Positions 23,215 to 35,700 of a stretch of 64,000 nt of DNA are shown here, piece after piece; position 1 is the first letter of the stretch; each line of letters opens with the position of its first letter. The position numbers and the translations under genes were made by a program. Under the pieces are notes generated by a model that searched no databases, was not told where the DNA came from, and saw only the letters and a program-made list of their open reading frames with translations. The DNA is from Phoronis australis (taxonomy: Eukaryota; Phoronida; Phoronidae): positions 138,402-202,401 of the forward strand of contig NMRA01000185.1 in the NCBI GenBank assembly GCA_002633005.1, read 5' to 3'.

Positions 23215-23355
23215 GGGCCAGCTAGATGAGGGCAGAGTATTAGCCAGGATTGTGGCCGTCAGATATTTGAACTCCGGAAGTGCCAAATGGAATATGGGAG
23301 AATTTTAGGGGAGGGGGCGTGGCGCCGTAGTCCCCCTTAAATCCGCTAGTGCTAT
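23215..23355 (-). mobile_element. hAT-like MITE, copy 2
   Basis: Reverse-complemented, it shares with 5832-5980 the blocks 'AGCGGATTTA', 'AAAATTCTCCCA', 'TTCCATTTGGCA', 'TCTGACGG' and 'TAATACTCTGC'. The ends are worn. Confidence 0.65.
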
Positions 23356-23654
23356 ATATACCCCTATAGTATACTAGTGAGTCTACCACTGGGTGCCACT
23401 GGCAGTAGTATGTTTGGCCGAGAGATGGCAGCACACCAGTGTGCCCAGGCGTGCGCTCAGTAATGCTGCGACCTAGCTAGAATCTATCCAAAGTCACCTG
23501 ATCTAACTTTAAATACACGACAATATCTCACGTAATCTCGCGAAGTTTTACTTTTTAGTGAGATCCTAGCGTTAATGAAGAGAGGCATATTTGTTCGTGA
23601 AATCGAAATTATCCCCCCCTGTCAATCATCTGCACGCTGCAAGCTTCGAGAAAG

Positions 23655-23761
23655 ATGGCGGAGTATCACTGTCCAGATGCGAAGAAAGTTCAAGCGTTAA
23701 ATGATATTGCCAACAAGATACGAATACACAGCATAGAATCGACTACTGCTGCTGGATCTGG
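23655..23761 (+). CDS. TKT: TKT exon 1 (residues 1-36)
   Basis: ATG 23655, 35 codons plus two bases, then donor gtaagtg at 23762. Ends within the Gly of 'AGSGHPT'. Confidence 0.95.
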
Positions 23762-26700
23762 GTAAGTGTATATTTACATATAATTGAATGACATTGCTGA
23801 AATTCTGCAAAATATTTAAGTCAAAATAAACCGGCGTTTTGCCCCGTGCCTGGTAAGTTCTGCTTCGCTGCCGCTGGGACATAACAAGCATGGCGAATTG
23901 TAACGCTGTTTCCTGTTTCGACATCCGCCAACGAGAGCAACCCTTGAGAATTTAATCTTGCTGAAGTTCAAACGGACGTTGAATTCTCCATTTACTTTAA
24001 TTCTGAATTGCGAACTCATGTGCATGAAATGTGAACAGAACAGAAGATGATTATTTTATATTAATCCAGCTCAGGTGTGTTTTAAACTACTATAATTAAA
24101 GGTCGCACATTCCACATTTCGTCAAATTTCTTTTGAAAACCGCCGTGTGCAAAAAATGCAAGAGCCAGCACATGCGACGGTATCAGCCACGTGCCCATCC
24201 AAAGCACTGTATGAAGTAGACTAACTGTCCCACTAGGGATGTGACAAAAAAATTCAACTACTTATTTAATATTTAAAAATACAAGAACATCAATAACTAA
24301 TTCAAACAAAAAAAAATCCGTTAAGCCGTTGACTTTTTATGAACGTTTGAGGAGCGATAATTAGCCCTTTATTTTAGTCCACTGAATTCGTGGAAATAAA
24401 GGCGCATTTATGTGACCCAAAATTAGTTTTTCACAATAACTTTCCTGAATGAAAAACTCAACAAAAACACTACTGTCATATGGAATTGGCAAACTGTGGG
24501 TTTGTTTCATAAAAAACAGTAAAACGTGGAAATATTTGAAGAAAACCTAGCCAAAAATCGCACTTTAAACATTATCAAATAATTCGGATTTTGAGCCAAT
24601 CAAATCTCTAGGGTTTGGTCATGTGACCAAAATTCGCTGGCCAAAAATTACCTATACTAAGCCTTACAAAGTCATAGATATTCAAAAAATAGAAATGAAA
24701 ATGTATGGAACGTCACCCAAGTTGATCAATTCCGCTATTAATTTACATAAATTAGTCAATATACCTATTTTAAGAGCAATTGTTAACCATAAACTGCCAT
24801 GCTGACGCTGATCAGTTATGGCTGGTCGGCGAGAATGCCTGCCTCGGCCCGGGTCTTAACTTTCACGGATTTAGCACATCATATGAATTGAATGAAATGA
24901 AATTTGGTGAGCAGTTGCAAGAGATATAAAAAGAGAATGAAGNAAAGTCTTGCTTTTAACCTAGGTCCTAGCGTTACTGAACGGGAGGCAAGTGTGTTTT
25001 AAGCTATTATACACCGGTGACCTAAAGTCGTGAATATAAGCATAATAAGCAGTTGATTGTCATACTACCCAATGTTCGTTCGCAACTACTCATGTGATGT
25101 CATGGACATGTATCAGCCTTCACAAATATACGTGTTTTGACAATCTTAATCCTTGTTTGTATCCGTAAGAAGAGTTTCAAAACGGTCGCTGATATCGCCC
25201 GCCATTTTGAATGAGGCCCTAAAGTCGTGAACGTTTCGTTTAGACGGAAATGCACGAAGTAAGACGTTTTCAATGAGGTTGTTCACGTAAAACGCTAAGA
25301 ACCCAGCATCAGTTATCGTTCTGTATTGTATTGTTTTGGCCTTACAAAACTTGATCGACCCTGGGACATTTTGATACATTGTTCAAGCTACCCCTGGAGC
25401 GCGTGTTTGAGTAAATCTAAGCGATAAATATTTTTGAAAATATAGCACAAATATGCACAAAAAAGTGAATTAGTGAAATATGCTGTTTTTAAGATACATT
25501 TGAAAAAAGAAGCCACTCACTCACTGTTTGTTAACATATTGTGAATACGAACACGTCCGGGTATTCGTTTGACGTTCGTAAGCAGACGAACGCTGGAAAC
25601 TTCAACGCCAGATGTCGCAGGATGGCGCAGAAGAGGAAATAAGATCGTTCACGACTTTAGGGCACTGACGACTTTAGGACCTCTGACAGTATAAAGGTCG
25701 CACATTCCTCATTTCGTCAAATTTCTTTGAAAACCGCTGTGTGCAAAAACTGAAAGAGCCAGCACATGGGACGGTATCAGCCACGTGCCCATCCAAAGCA
25801 CTGTATGAAGTATACTAACTGTCCCACTAGGGATGTGACAAAAAAATTCAAATACTTAATATTTAAAAATACATAGATTTAAAAGAACATCAATAACAAA
25901 TTCAAACCAAAAAAAATCTGTTAAGCCGCTGACTTTTTATGGACGCTTGAGGAGCAATAATTAGCCCCTTATTTTTAGTCCACTGAATACATGGAAGTAA
26001 AGGCACATTTATGTGACCCAAAATTAGTTTTTCACAATAACTTTCCTGAATGAAAAACTCAACAAAAACACTACTGTCATATGGAATTGGCAAACTGTGG
26101 GTTTGTTTCATAAAAAACGGTAAAACGTGGAAATATTTGAAGAAAACCTAGCCAAAAATCGCACTTTAAACATTATCAAATAATTCGGATTTTGAGCCAA
26201 TCAAATCTCTAGGGTTTGGTCATGTGACCAAAATTCGCTGGCCAAAAATTACCTATACTAAGCCTTACAAAGTCATAGATATTCAAAAAATAGAAATGAA
26301 AATGTATGGAACGTCACCCAAGTTGATCAATTCCGCTATTAATTTACATAAACTAGTCAATGTACCTATTTTAAGAGCAATTGTTAACCATAAACTGCCA
26401 TGCTGACGCTGATCAGTTATGGCTGGTCGGCGAGAATGCCTGCCTCGGCCCGGGTCTTAACTTTCACGGATTTAGCACATCATATGAATTGAATGAAATG
26501 AAATTTGGTGAGCAGTTGCAAGAGATATAAAAAGAGAATGAAGAGCTCATTTTGTAAGAATAAATGCCTTACCTTTCAAAATACAAGCAGTTAAACAGGA
26601 GCGAAAATTTTCCCAACTTCTCACCAGTCACATGCTTTAACAAAAAGGAAAACTCAAAAAAAATGTTGTATGCCCAGAAGACTTTACGGTCTACGTCATC

Positions 26701-29700
26701 AATAATGTGGTTCCGTGTTTTCTTGGTTTCTGGAGGACACAGAGTGAAAACATTACAGCTACCGTGAAACAATGGCGGTCTAATCAGTAATTGCCATTAC
26801 ACAGCATCTGGAAAAGCCAATCAGCGGTGAGATAAGACTTTGTCACGTCGCTATAACTGTCCCACTAATATACTGTCGTAGCTTGGTTAATTTTTAACCC
26901 GGAATTGTAATTGTAATACTCTCATAATCAGGTAACGTATGTGCAGAAGATGTTTAGTGCTGGTCTCCAGTCATTTTTTAACTCTTCAGTCAACTTAAAA
27001 GTTGATTTTTTGGAGCTTGCAGTGACAGCAAGCTCTTTTGGGGATGTCAGCATCAAGACTGTTGATGATTTCCTTTGATAAAAAAGTACAGAAAATGTTT
27101 TACCCAGCATTTGGCACTAGAGACTAGAAACATCCCAAGCACAGATCAAGCAGGGATTGAAATTTTCCTCTTAAAAGAACACTTCCTGTTCTTTGGTTTC
27201 AATTTCCTCATATTTGATTTTCAGTGTCATCTTTTGTGTTTCTGTTTTATCATTGTTTTGACTTCAAAAACGTTTATTTCATTTAAATTTTACGACACTA
27301 AGTGGTTTATCACACGAGCCTATTTGTTTGTGGAACGATGCATCACCTGGAAAATTTTCCTCTTTTTGCAATTGGTCATTCCAAGCCCTGATCAAGCCTC
27401 AACAACTAGCCAAATACCACCTATCGAAATTCCCAGGTGGCCTAATTGGAAATGAGCACACAAAGTAGGACTCACAACTGTAATTTGAGCACACCCTTGA
27501 ATGTGGTTGAAAGTGTCTTGATTTCACGAAATCAATGAATTTTGAAACAAAGGTATTGTATTTGGGACAGATGTTGTGATTTTGGAAGTCACCACAAATT
27601 GAATTACAGGTGAATATATACCTACCTACCTGGCTACATTTTCTAAACTTGGTTGAAACTCGCAAAAATTTGGTGACATCGTGGCAACTTTGACTTTTTA
27701 CCAGGTCGCCAAACAGAATCTGAGGTCGCATTGGAAAGCTGAAGGTCGTCAAATTGATCCCCTGTATTTATTAAACTTTTCCAAAATATAAGGACTAACT
27801 GGTTGATCTCAATTGTGAGCTTTACGTAATCATAGCAACAGAATTTGGTGGATATGTGAAGGCAATTTTTAAACTGGACAGTCAGCGATGTCCAACTGAA
27901 CTCTGTGCTGAAAAGATGCCATCTTCAACATTCATACCGTACAAGACCAAAGTAATCAGACAAAATACACTGCAAGACAAAAGCAATCAAACAAAATACC
28001 TTTTTGCCTGTCATAACAGCTAATTCTGTTAACAATAAAAGTACTGGTAATAGCTATTAGGGTGGCAAATTATGATTACGGAATGGTCATGCGAGAACAC
28101 CAACTCTGATTTTGGTCCAGCTGTCATGACAAGGAATTGTGGGTAATTTCGTTTGAATACTTTTGACGTGTACTGTATGTGCTTCTGTGGATCATTTGTC
28201 TTCACTTTGGAGGACTTTCTGTTTTATTTGCACATTTTCCATTGGCCATTTGATTTGCCTAAGTGACACTTCTCAGAAAGTTTCTCCAGCTCCTGTTTTA
28301 GACAGGTGGCCATTTTATCATATCTGTTATGTGTTTCAGTCATCCCACGTCATCATGTTCCATAGCCGAGATCATGTCTGTGTTGTTTTTCGACACCATG
28401 CGATACAAAGTGTCCAACCCTAAAGACCCCTCTAGTGACAGGCTTGTGTTGTCAAAGGTTAGTGTTATATAAGAGTATGGTGCTGTGCAGTCTCAATATG
28501 CAAGCACCTAGTGTAGATTTAATTACAACTCTTGTGTAAATTTCAAAAAGAAAAAATTCTCCTCCAGTTGTGGTCGTTGTCATGGACATTGTATTGTGTT
28601 ATTGCCTTTTGCAGTGTATTAAAAATGGAGGCTTTATTGACACTTACTGAGACTGTGGTTGACCTCAAACTGCTATTCTATGCTACTAGACATTTATTTT
28701 ACGCACGATCTCTTTTTCTCAGAGTTTAAGAGCTAAAACCCCGCCTTGTCTTCCTCTGAAGGCGAAGTGACAGGCAGGGTGGGGTCTCATCACATTTTTG
28801 AGACTGATCTAATATTTTTCCATGTGGCGACAACAATCACATATTCGGTGACAAATGTATTTTTACCGGTATTTTTCGACAAGTATTTGCTCGTTGCTGA
28901 AGTCGTATACTCCCTGATATTGGCTGATGATAAATCATCTTTAGTTTGATATCTTTTTGATCATTGCTTATGTAGTATTTTTCCTGGAAAGCCTCTTTTG
29001 ATTAATGAGCATTGTTCATTGATAAGTTGTCTCAATTGATGGGCAACCTTGCATGAAAAATAGTGTCAACCGTTTATTATTCTTATGAACCATTTATATC
29101 ATCATAGCCTACAGGTGAATTGCTAGAAATGGATGATATGAATTTAAAAAAATATTTTATGATTAGCCAATTCAAGTGCCTAGGGCAAAAAGCTTAATGT
29201 TTAGGATGTGTTATGTAGCTGGCTACTGAGACTGAGCTGAGAATTAATGAAGAATATGTTGAAGCTGTGATGTGTCATGTTTCGCTTTACATTTTATTGA
29301 TTGACAGGGTCACGCATGTCCCGCTCTGTACGGAGCCTGGGTGGAGGCGGGGCTTATTTCTCCAGAGGAGAACAAGCGACTCAGAAAGATTGACAGTGAC
29401 CTCGAAGGTCATCCCACCCCGGTAGGTAAAGCAGGGAGAGAAATTTGATTATGATGCACTGAGTGTTGATAATGAAACTCAGAATTACTCATGGCTTATT
29501 TCCTACATATTCGGTAAAGTGTCTTAGAATTAGAACACAACATGGTGAAACAGTAAAGTTTTATTTCATCATAAATTTCAATAAGAGTAAACATGAGGAC
29601 GTCAAGTTTACTTGGTTATTTGAAAATTTCATACAGTACTGCTGTCATCAACAAACACTCAAAAATTTTTTCAATTCTTTTGGCAATATTGTGATTGTTT

Positions 29701-32700
29701 GAAAAATGAAAAATGAGTTTTGGCCATTATTTATGTTTGAATTTGAATAAAAAACATTTGCCGTAGGTGGAGTTTTAAAAGAACACTAAATGAGGCAGAG
29801 AATCTTCAGTCAATTACACAATCTGACATGAATGTGAAATTTAAGGTTGCCAAATTTCTCATTAACAAACAACAAAAAGTAAACTTTGTTGTCATTGTTG
29901 ACACAAACCATTTTCCATGTGAAGCACGCTACTGGCGAATTTCAGACTGCAAGTTTTGCGCATCTCATTATCCATGGTTCATTACACGCCCAGTATCAAA
30001 AAGTTGTGAATTACTTATAGACTGTGCTCGGGTTATCAAGTCAGATATCTGCCAAAATGATACGGAAGCACTTTCTGTTTGCTGGCTACTCATCAGAATA
30101 GCCCCAGCTGTTCAGTGAATGCATTCTCCCTCGCTGCGTGAATATTTTTTCTCTTTAATTTTTTGACCACCAGGCATTATAGACTTCAACACTCCCTGGA
30201 TGAGGTACTTTCTTGGTACAGTGTGGCGTGAAGCTGAACACATGACATCAACAAGATTTCCACATATTAGTATGAGGGTGTTACCCACTTGTAAACAGCT
30301 GATGTGTAACTGTTTCCACACAAATTAAAAGGGCATTGCATCAAGGTCATCCACAAAAGGACGTTTAAGAGTCAAAACTTTGACTTGATAAAAATTCTCT
30401 AGCTGGTCGACAAATGGGGGTGACTTATAGTACTGCAAAACAAAAACTATTTTGTTAAGGTAGGTGTATACACTGATCAAATCTCCAGGTTCCTAACTAA
30501 AATGAGTAAAAAGGGAGTTTTAACTAGTTAGACATGACTCTGAAAGTGACAAAAATCGAAAAAAAATGTTTTTTTTGTAGTTCGTTTATTTAAAAAATCG
30601 TATTTTTTAATTTTTAAAAAATCCAATTTTACCTCGATTTTTTTTTCAAAATGCACAGGGATCATCGTCAACTATTTCCTTACGCAATATTCTACTTATC
30701 CATACCAAATATATGTACAAAATCATTATGATCTTGATTTTGTGACATTTTTTGTGTGTGAGTTGGGGCAAGCACGCCACTTTTTGTCATTTGGTCACTT
30801 TCCGTCTAATAACTAAAAATCTGGTCCATTTATCAAAAAATCCTGGCACGCGATTTTACTTCAGTCCAAGAGGATTTCAAATTTGCAACTTTCGTTAAAA
30901 TTGACCCACGTGTTGTGGAAAAATAGGCCCGAGAATCGTGTCACTATCCTGAAATCACGAGCCGAGAAAAACGGCTTTGAAGTTAAGCGGTCATCGATTG
31001 CCACTTGAGATCAAATTTCGTTCAGAATGCGTGGTCATTATGTTCCAATTTTTGTTGAAGTACTAGAAATAAAGCTGATATTTACTTCATATTTAGAAAA
31101 TGTGACATACCTGTTTGTTTACAGCGTAATTTTAATCATTTTTTCGAACTTGTGAAGCACGACAGACGACCAAAACAAATATGGCTGTCACGTGGGCGGA
31201 GCTTAGCGTTGATCTATTGTCTGCTGTACTGGTGTGCCGACCACCATGTGTTGATTGTTTATACGATTCATCTGAACTCTCCACTCAGTTTGTAAAAGAC
31301 TCTCTAACTATATTACACAGACCTATTTGTTAGTATTCCAATATTATCATCAACCAATATATGTGTTATATCAAATCGCCGCGTTACTGCCTACATAACA
31401 ATATTGGCGACGAGGATAAAGAACTACTTTCATAGTAATGGTTCAACATTTTTACGTGCCTGTACCGAATGGACTTTGGGATAAGAAAATATCACTTTCT
31501 GCGCAAATAGCGCCGCTTGGGTGAGATTCTCAAGTTACTAAAGTTTCTTATATTGCTTTCCTCTAAAATCGTATAATATCATGAGTTTTAATTCAGGGTT
31601 ACGTTTGAATCTATGCACTAGAAAATTTTTTGTTATGTTGAACACTGGGTCATTTCTCTAATTCTTTGGGTTACGGCCAGTGGCAAGTTAAAAATCCTCT
31701 GGGTTTGACAGCCTAGTTTCTCCACGGCACGTTCCCAGCACAGAAGCACGGTTTATCTGCGAAGACTCTACTCTGACGGCATGTAGTTGTCCATGTGTCG
31801 CGCGCGCGGCTTGTCTTCACAGCGCGTGTATGCACTCTCACCGAATCGTGCAACACCACCCACGTCGACACTCAGCGTCCTCTCGCAAGACAACTGACCT
31901 TATATTACCGACTTCTCTTATACATGCACAATTTCTGCACGGACTCGATCCTCAAGCTGAGTAGGGCTTGGCGTACTCAACTTAATTTTTTTGCAGATAG
32001 ACAAACAGGCTCAGGCTCGGAACAGGAGCTAGTTCACCATTTCACTACTAACTTTCACATGGTCACAACACCAATATCAGCTGGTACATCACTCTCGATT
32101 GCCCGGTTACGCAATGCTTGTTGACAGGGTTAGATTAGAGCTAGTGTCCTTGTATATAAGCTCCGCCCCAGTTGTCAATCACTGAGCTGGTGAGCACTCA
32201 AGCCATACGACTTACTGAGGCTTGGTCAAATATAGCTAAAAAAACAACTTTGGATTTTCAGAATGATTTTATTTTTCTTCAGTATACTGTGCATCAAGAA
32301 TTAAAGATTAGGATGATATGAAAATGTAAAAAACAGTCAAAATTAATTTTTTTGTGTATCCACCTACCTTAACTTCAAAAGCTCTTTTATCAAATCCAGA
32401 TCTTCGACCTCTTCTGTCATGCTTTGCAATTTTCAACCTTGATCTGAAAATACTTTTTAAGTATTTTCAGATCAATTAAAATTTATAACGCATCGTGCAC
32501 CTGCTCACTGCTCTAGTAGTTTTCTCCCCTTTTTCTTCAGCGTCTCAATTTCATTGATGTGTCGACAGGCTCTCTGGGTCAGGGTCTGAGTGTTGCGGCT
32601 GGTATGGCTTATGTTGGCAAATACTTTGACAAGGCAAGGTAAGGTATCATTAGAATCATGGTTCAAATTTGTGCTTCTTGATGTGTTGATCGGATGAAGG

Positions 32701-35700
32701 TGTCTCAATTTGAACAGCTGTAAAACTGGAATTATATTTTGTGCGCTCCTCTAAGTTCACAGTTCGTTCAGTGTAAACCGGATATTGCAAATCCTAGTAG
32801 CAAAGCTTAATTTTTCCACCTAGTGGAGAGATAAGCTGGGAGTGTGTTCACGTATGACTGGGCATCTGTGAATGAATGACATGGGTGAAGACACCATGTC
32901 AACTGGATATGCCATGAATGAGTGATGAATTACAAGAGTCAAAGTCGTTACAGTATGTACTTGTGGCATATTTGATGTGATCTTGAGGCTAAATCGAAAT
33001 CTCATTGGAAATTTCTTGGATTTTGTTGTCATTCCGTCAGTTAGCACAGAACATTGTAACATGGTCTTGCTTAAGTCATGAGGTTCACAATCGCATCGAT
33101 CTTTAAAACTGTATTAAAGCATGTTGTTACATAATAACAATGTGCTCCTTCAGCCACCAGCTTCATTGATTGCATGATATTGTTTGTGTGTTTAGTTACC
33201 GTGTCTACTGTATCGTTGGTGATGGTGAGAGCGCCGAGGGGTCCATCTGGGAGGCCCTTCACTTTGCCAGCTACTACAAACTGGACAACCTGGTACTCAT
33301 CATCGACTGTAACCGTCTGGGTCAGAGTGAGGCGACATCTCTGGGTCATGACTGTGACGTCTATAAGAATAGACTGCAGAGTTTTGGGTATGGTCTAGTG
33401 GTACACTGAAGTAAGCCAGTGGAAGTGTTTGTGTAATGTCATTTTATGCTGTTGTATCAGAGCTCGTAGTTTTGTATTAGATTGGCATCACCTGTTGTAT
33501 GAAATTCTAGCTTTTACACTGGGTAATGATGGCTTTAAATATAGAACTAGGGTTGTTTTACGACTAGTAGTTATGAGAACGTGTAATGAATGTAAACTGT
33601 AGGAGCTAGTATAAAATGAATATTGATATAAAATGGTATCTAAAGCTCAATGTTTTGAGTACTGCAGCTGTTTCTAAAGGAATGTGACAGGCGGTAAGGT
33701 CAAGGTCACACGTACTATTCGTGTATTACGAGTATTACAAGTTGTTCATTGACGTGTAATATTTTAAAATAATGATTGCAGTGGTTTAGCACACGTTGTA
33801 CTAGAGACGTGCTCGCGCTTTTAAAACAGTTTTACATCATTTTTTATTTTATTCAGTTTTACTTGATTTAGTTATCGTTGGTATCTGCACTGGTTTTTAA
33901 CATCTTGTAATCAATTTATTGTTCTCTGCACCAGGTGGAACTCGTTTGTCGTGGACGGTCACGACGTGGTGGCTCTTGACAAGGCCTTCTATGAAGCGTC
34001 AGCGACTAAGGGCAAACCAACCTGCTTGGTGGCCAAAACATTCAAAGGGCGAGGCATCCTAGGTAAGTATAATGGACGAGATCTCGGGGTCAACTTTCTA
34101 AAAGTTACCAGTGTTTTGAGTAAACAGATAGCTGTACTAGTTGTCGACTAAATTTTTCCAAGAAAAGTGGCAGACTGTCTATCATCAGGGTGTTGGGACA
34201 AATGAAGAACATCTGTGGATAACGTTTCAAAATTTCAAACCTCGTTAACAATGCAGTTCTATGCACTAACAGCGTTTCAGTTGAGCCCAAGTGGTTCTCT
34301 TGTATTTTGAAGCCAATCGGTAAGAAGAACTTGGAGAGTTGAATTACGATGGATTACACTGAACATTACGAATGAAGAAGTAAGTAAGAGATATCGGAAT
34401 GGTCGAACCCATCGTAAGATGGGGACCCATGAATAACTTGGCAAAGTAAACGGAAATGAAAGAGAAAGTAGACACCAAAGGTGCAGGACTTGGAAATGAA
34501 CAATATAAGCATGTATAGTTTGATCTGGCACGCCCGCATAAAACGGGAGTAATGAATAAAACAAAAGGGAATTGTAAACTGAAGTAAGCACCCAAGGTGT
34601 TACAGATAGACTGGTCCGAATGGCCGGACCAAGCCGTATGAAGAGTAACTGAAGTAGGCACCCAAGGTGCTACCAGATAGAGTAGTCCGTGTAGGTGGAC
34701 CACTGTATTGACGTAGTAAACTGAAGTAAACACCCAGTAGGTTACCAGATAGTCGTACCTGAAAGTAGTAATGCAATATATGATTAATGAAAAAAAAGAT
34801 GGGAAAAGGGACCGAGGAATGGGGCAGTGAGATAATAACATGTATACGGAAAATATACCAGGAATTAACTGGGAGTATGCAATAAGGGACAATTACGAAA
34901 GGAGACCCAAGCGGCGGAGGTGATGGCCGAAAGCGAAGCGGACGCTAAGAGCTTGTTTGCGGATGCCTGAAGGGTTGAGGTGAAGGAGGTCAGGGCGGTA
35001 AAGGTGTAAAGGATCCTGCCAGAACCCGCCCCTATGGGTCCAAAGGAAGACTGTGGGATGGTCGGCGAGGAGGCATTTGAGGTGAAAGTTAAGGGATTGG
35101 CAACGGGTATTAAAAGTGCCGTCATCGTGGAAACGTAGGAACACCATGCCGATGATGACTGACTGCACAGAAGGGTAAGACTGGATGATAGACTCGGAAA
35201 ACGAAATTAGGTCATGGGCCAGAGACAAAGGGTGAGACTGGGGATGAGACAGGTCGTTTCCGGCGATCTGTAGGAACACTAAAGTGGCCGAGAATTCGGC
35301 GATGGCTGGGGTTAAATGGCGAACAGAACGAGGGCCAGGGGCGAGGGTGGCCCCGGACAACCCTAAGGAGTTGATGGAGACAGAGGACGCGTGGAAACCC
35401 AGATTGGTCAGACCCTGGTCGGTCGCCGCAGGCGAATTAAGATAGGCGTCCAGCCAACGCACGTAAGAACTGCCCAAAATCAAACAACTAGGTGGCATAT
35501 TTAGTCCAGAACAAGCAGGAAACAAGGTACAGTACCTTAATGATGTGAAGAGACGGAGAGTGCTGAAACTTCAAAGAGAAATTGAGTGAAAAATGAAAGT
35601 TGGAGAGAATTGTGGACGATGGCCCAGTGTTGCAACAAGACAAAGAGATCACGTGGTACAATTAAACCAATAATCGTAAAACAAAGAGGGTCACTGACCT

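Noticed and set aside
24623-26406. Same 60-codon ORF found twice (24623-24805 and 26224-26406)
   Set aside because: The conservation is explained by the 850-bp DNA duplication, not by selection on a protein.
31795-32124. 109-codon plus-strand ORF in TKT intron 3
   Set aside because: No motif is recognisable and it lies within a probably non-autonomous TTAA element.
33170-33409. Continuation of TKT exon 5 through 'GYGLVVH' to a stop
   Set aside because: Homology and phase require a splice at 33387|33388; the rest of the open frame is intron.
34344-34892. 182-codon minus-strand ORF next to the SGNH ORF
   Set aside because: It runs through the 73-bp tandem repeats and shows only repeat-driven hydrophobic peptides.
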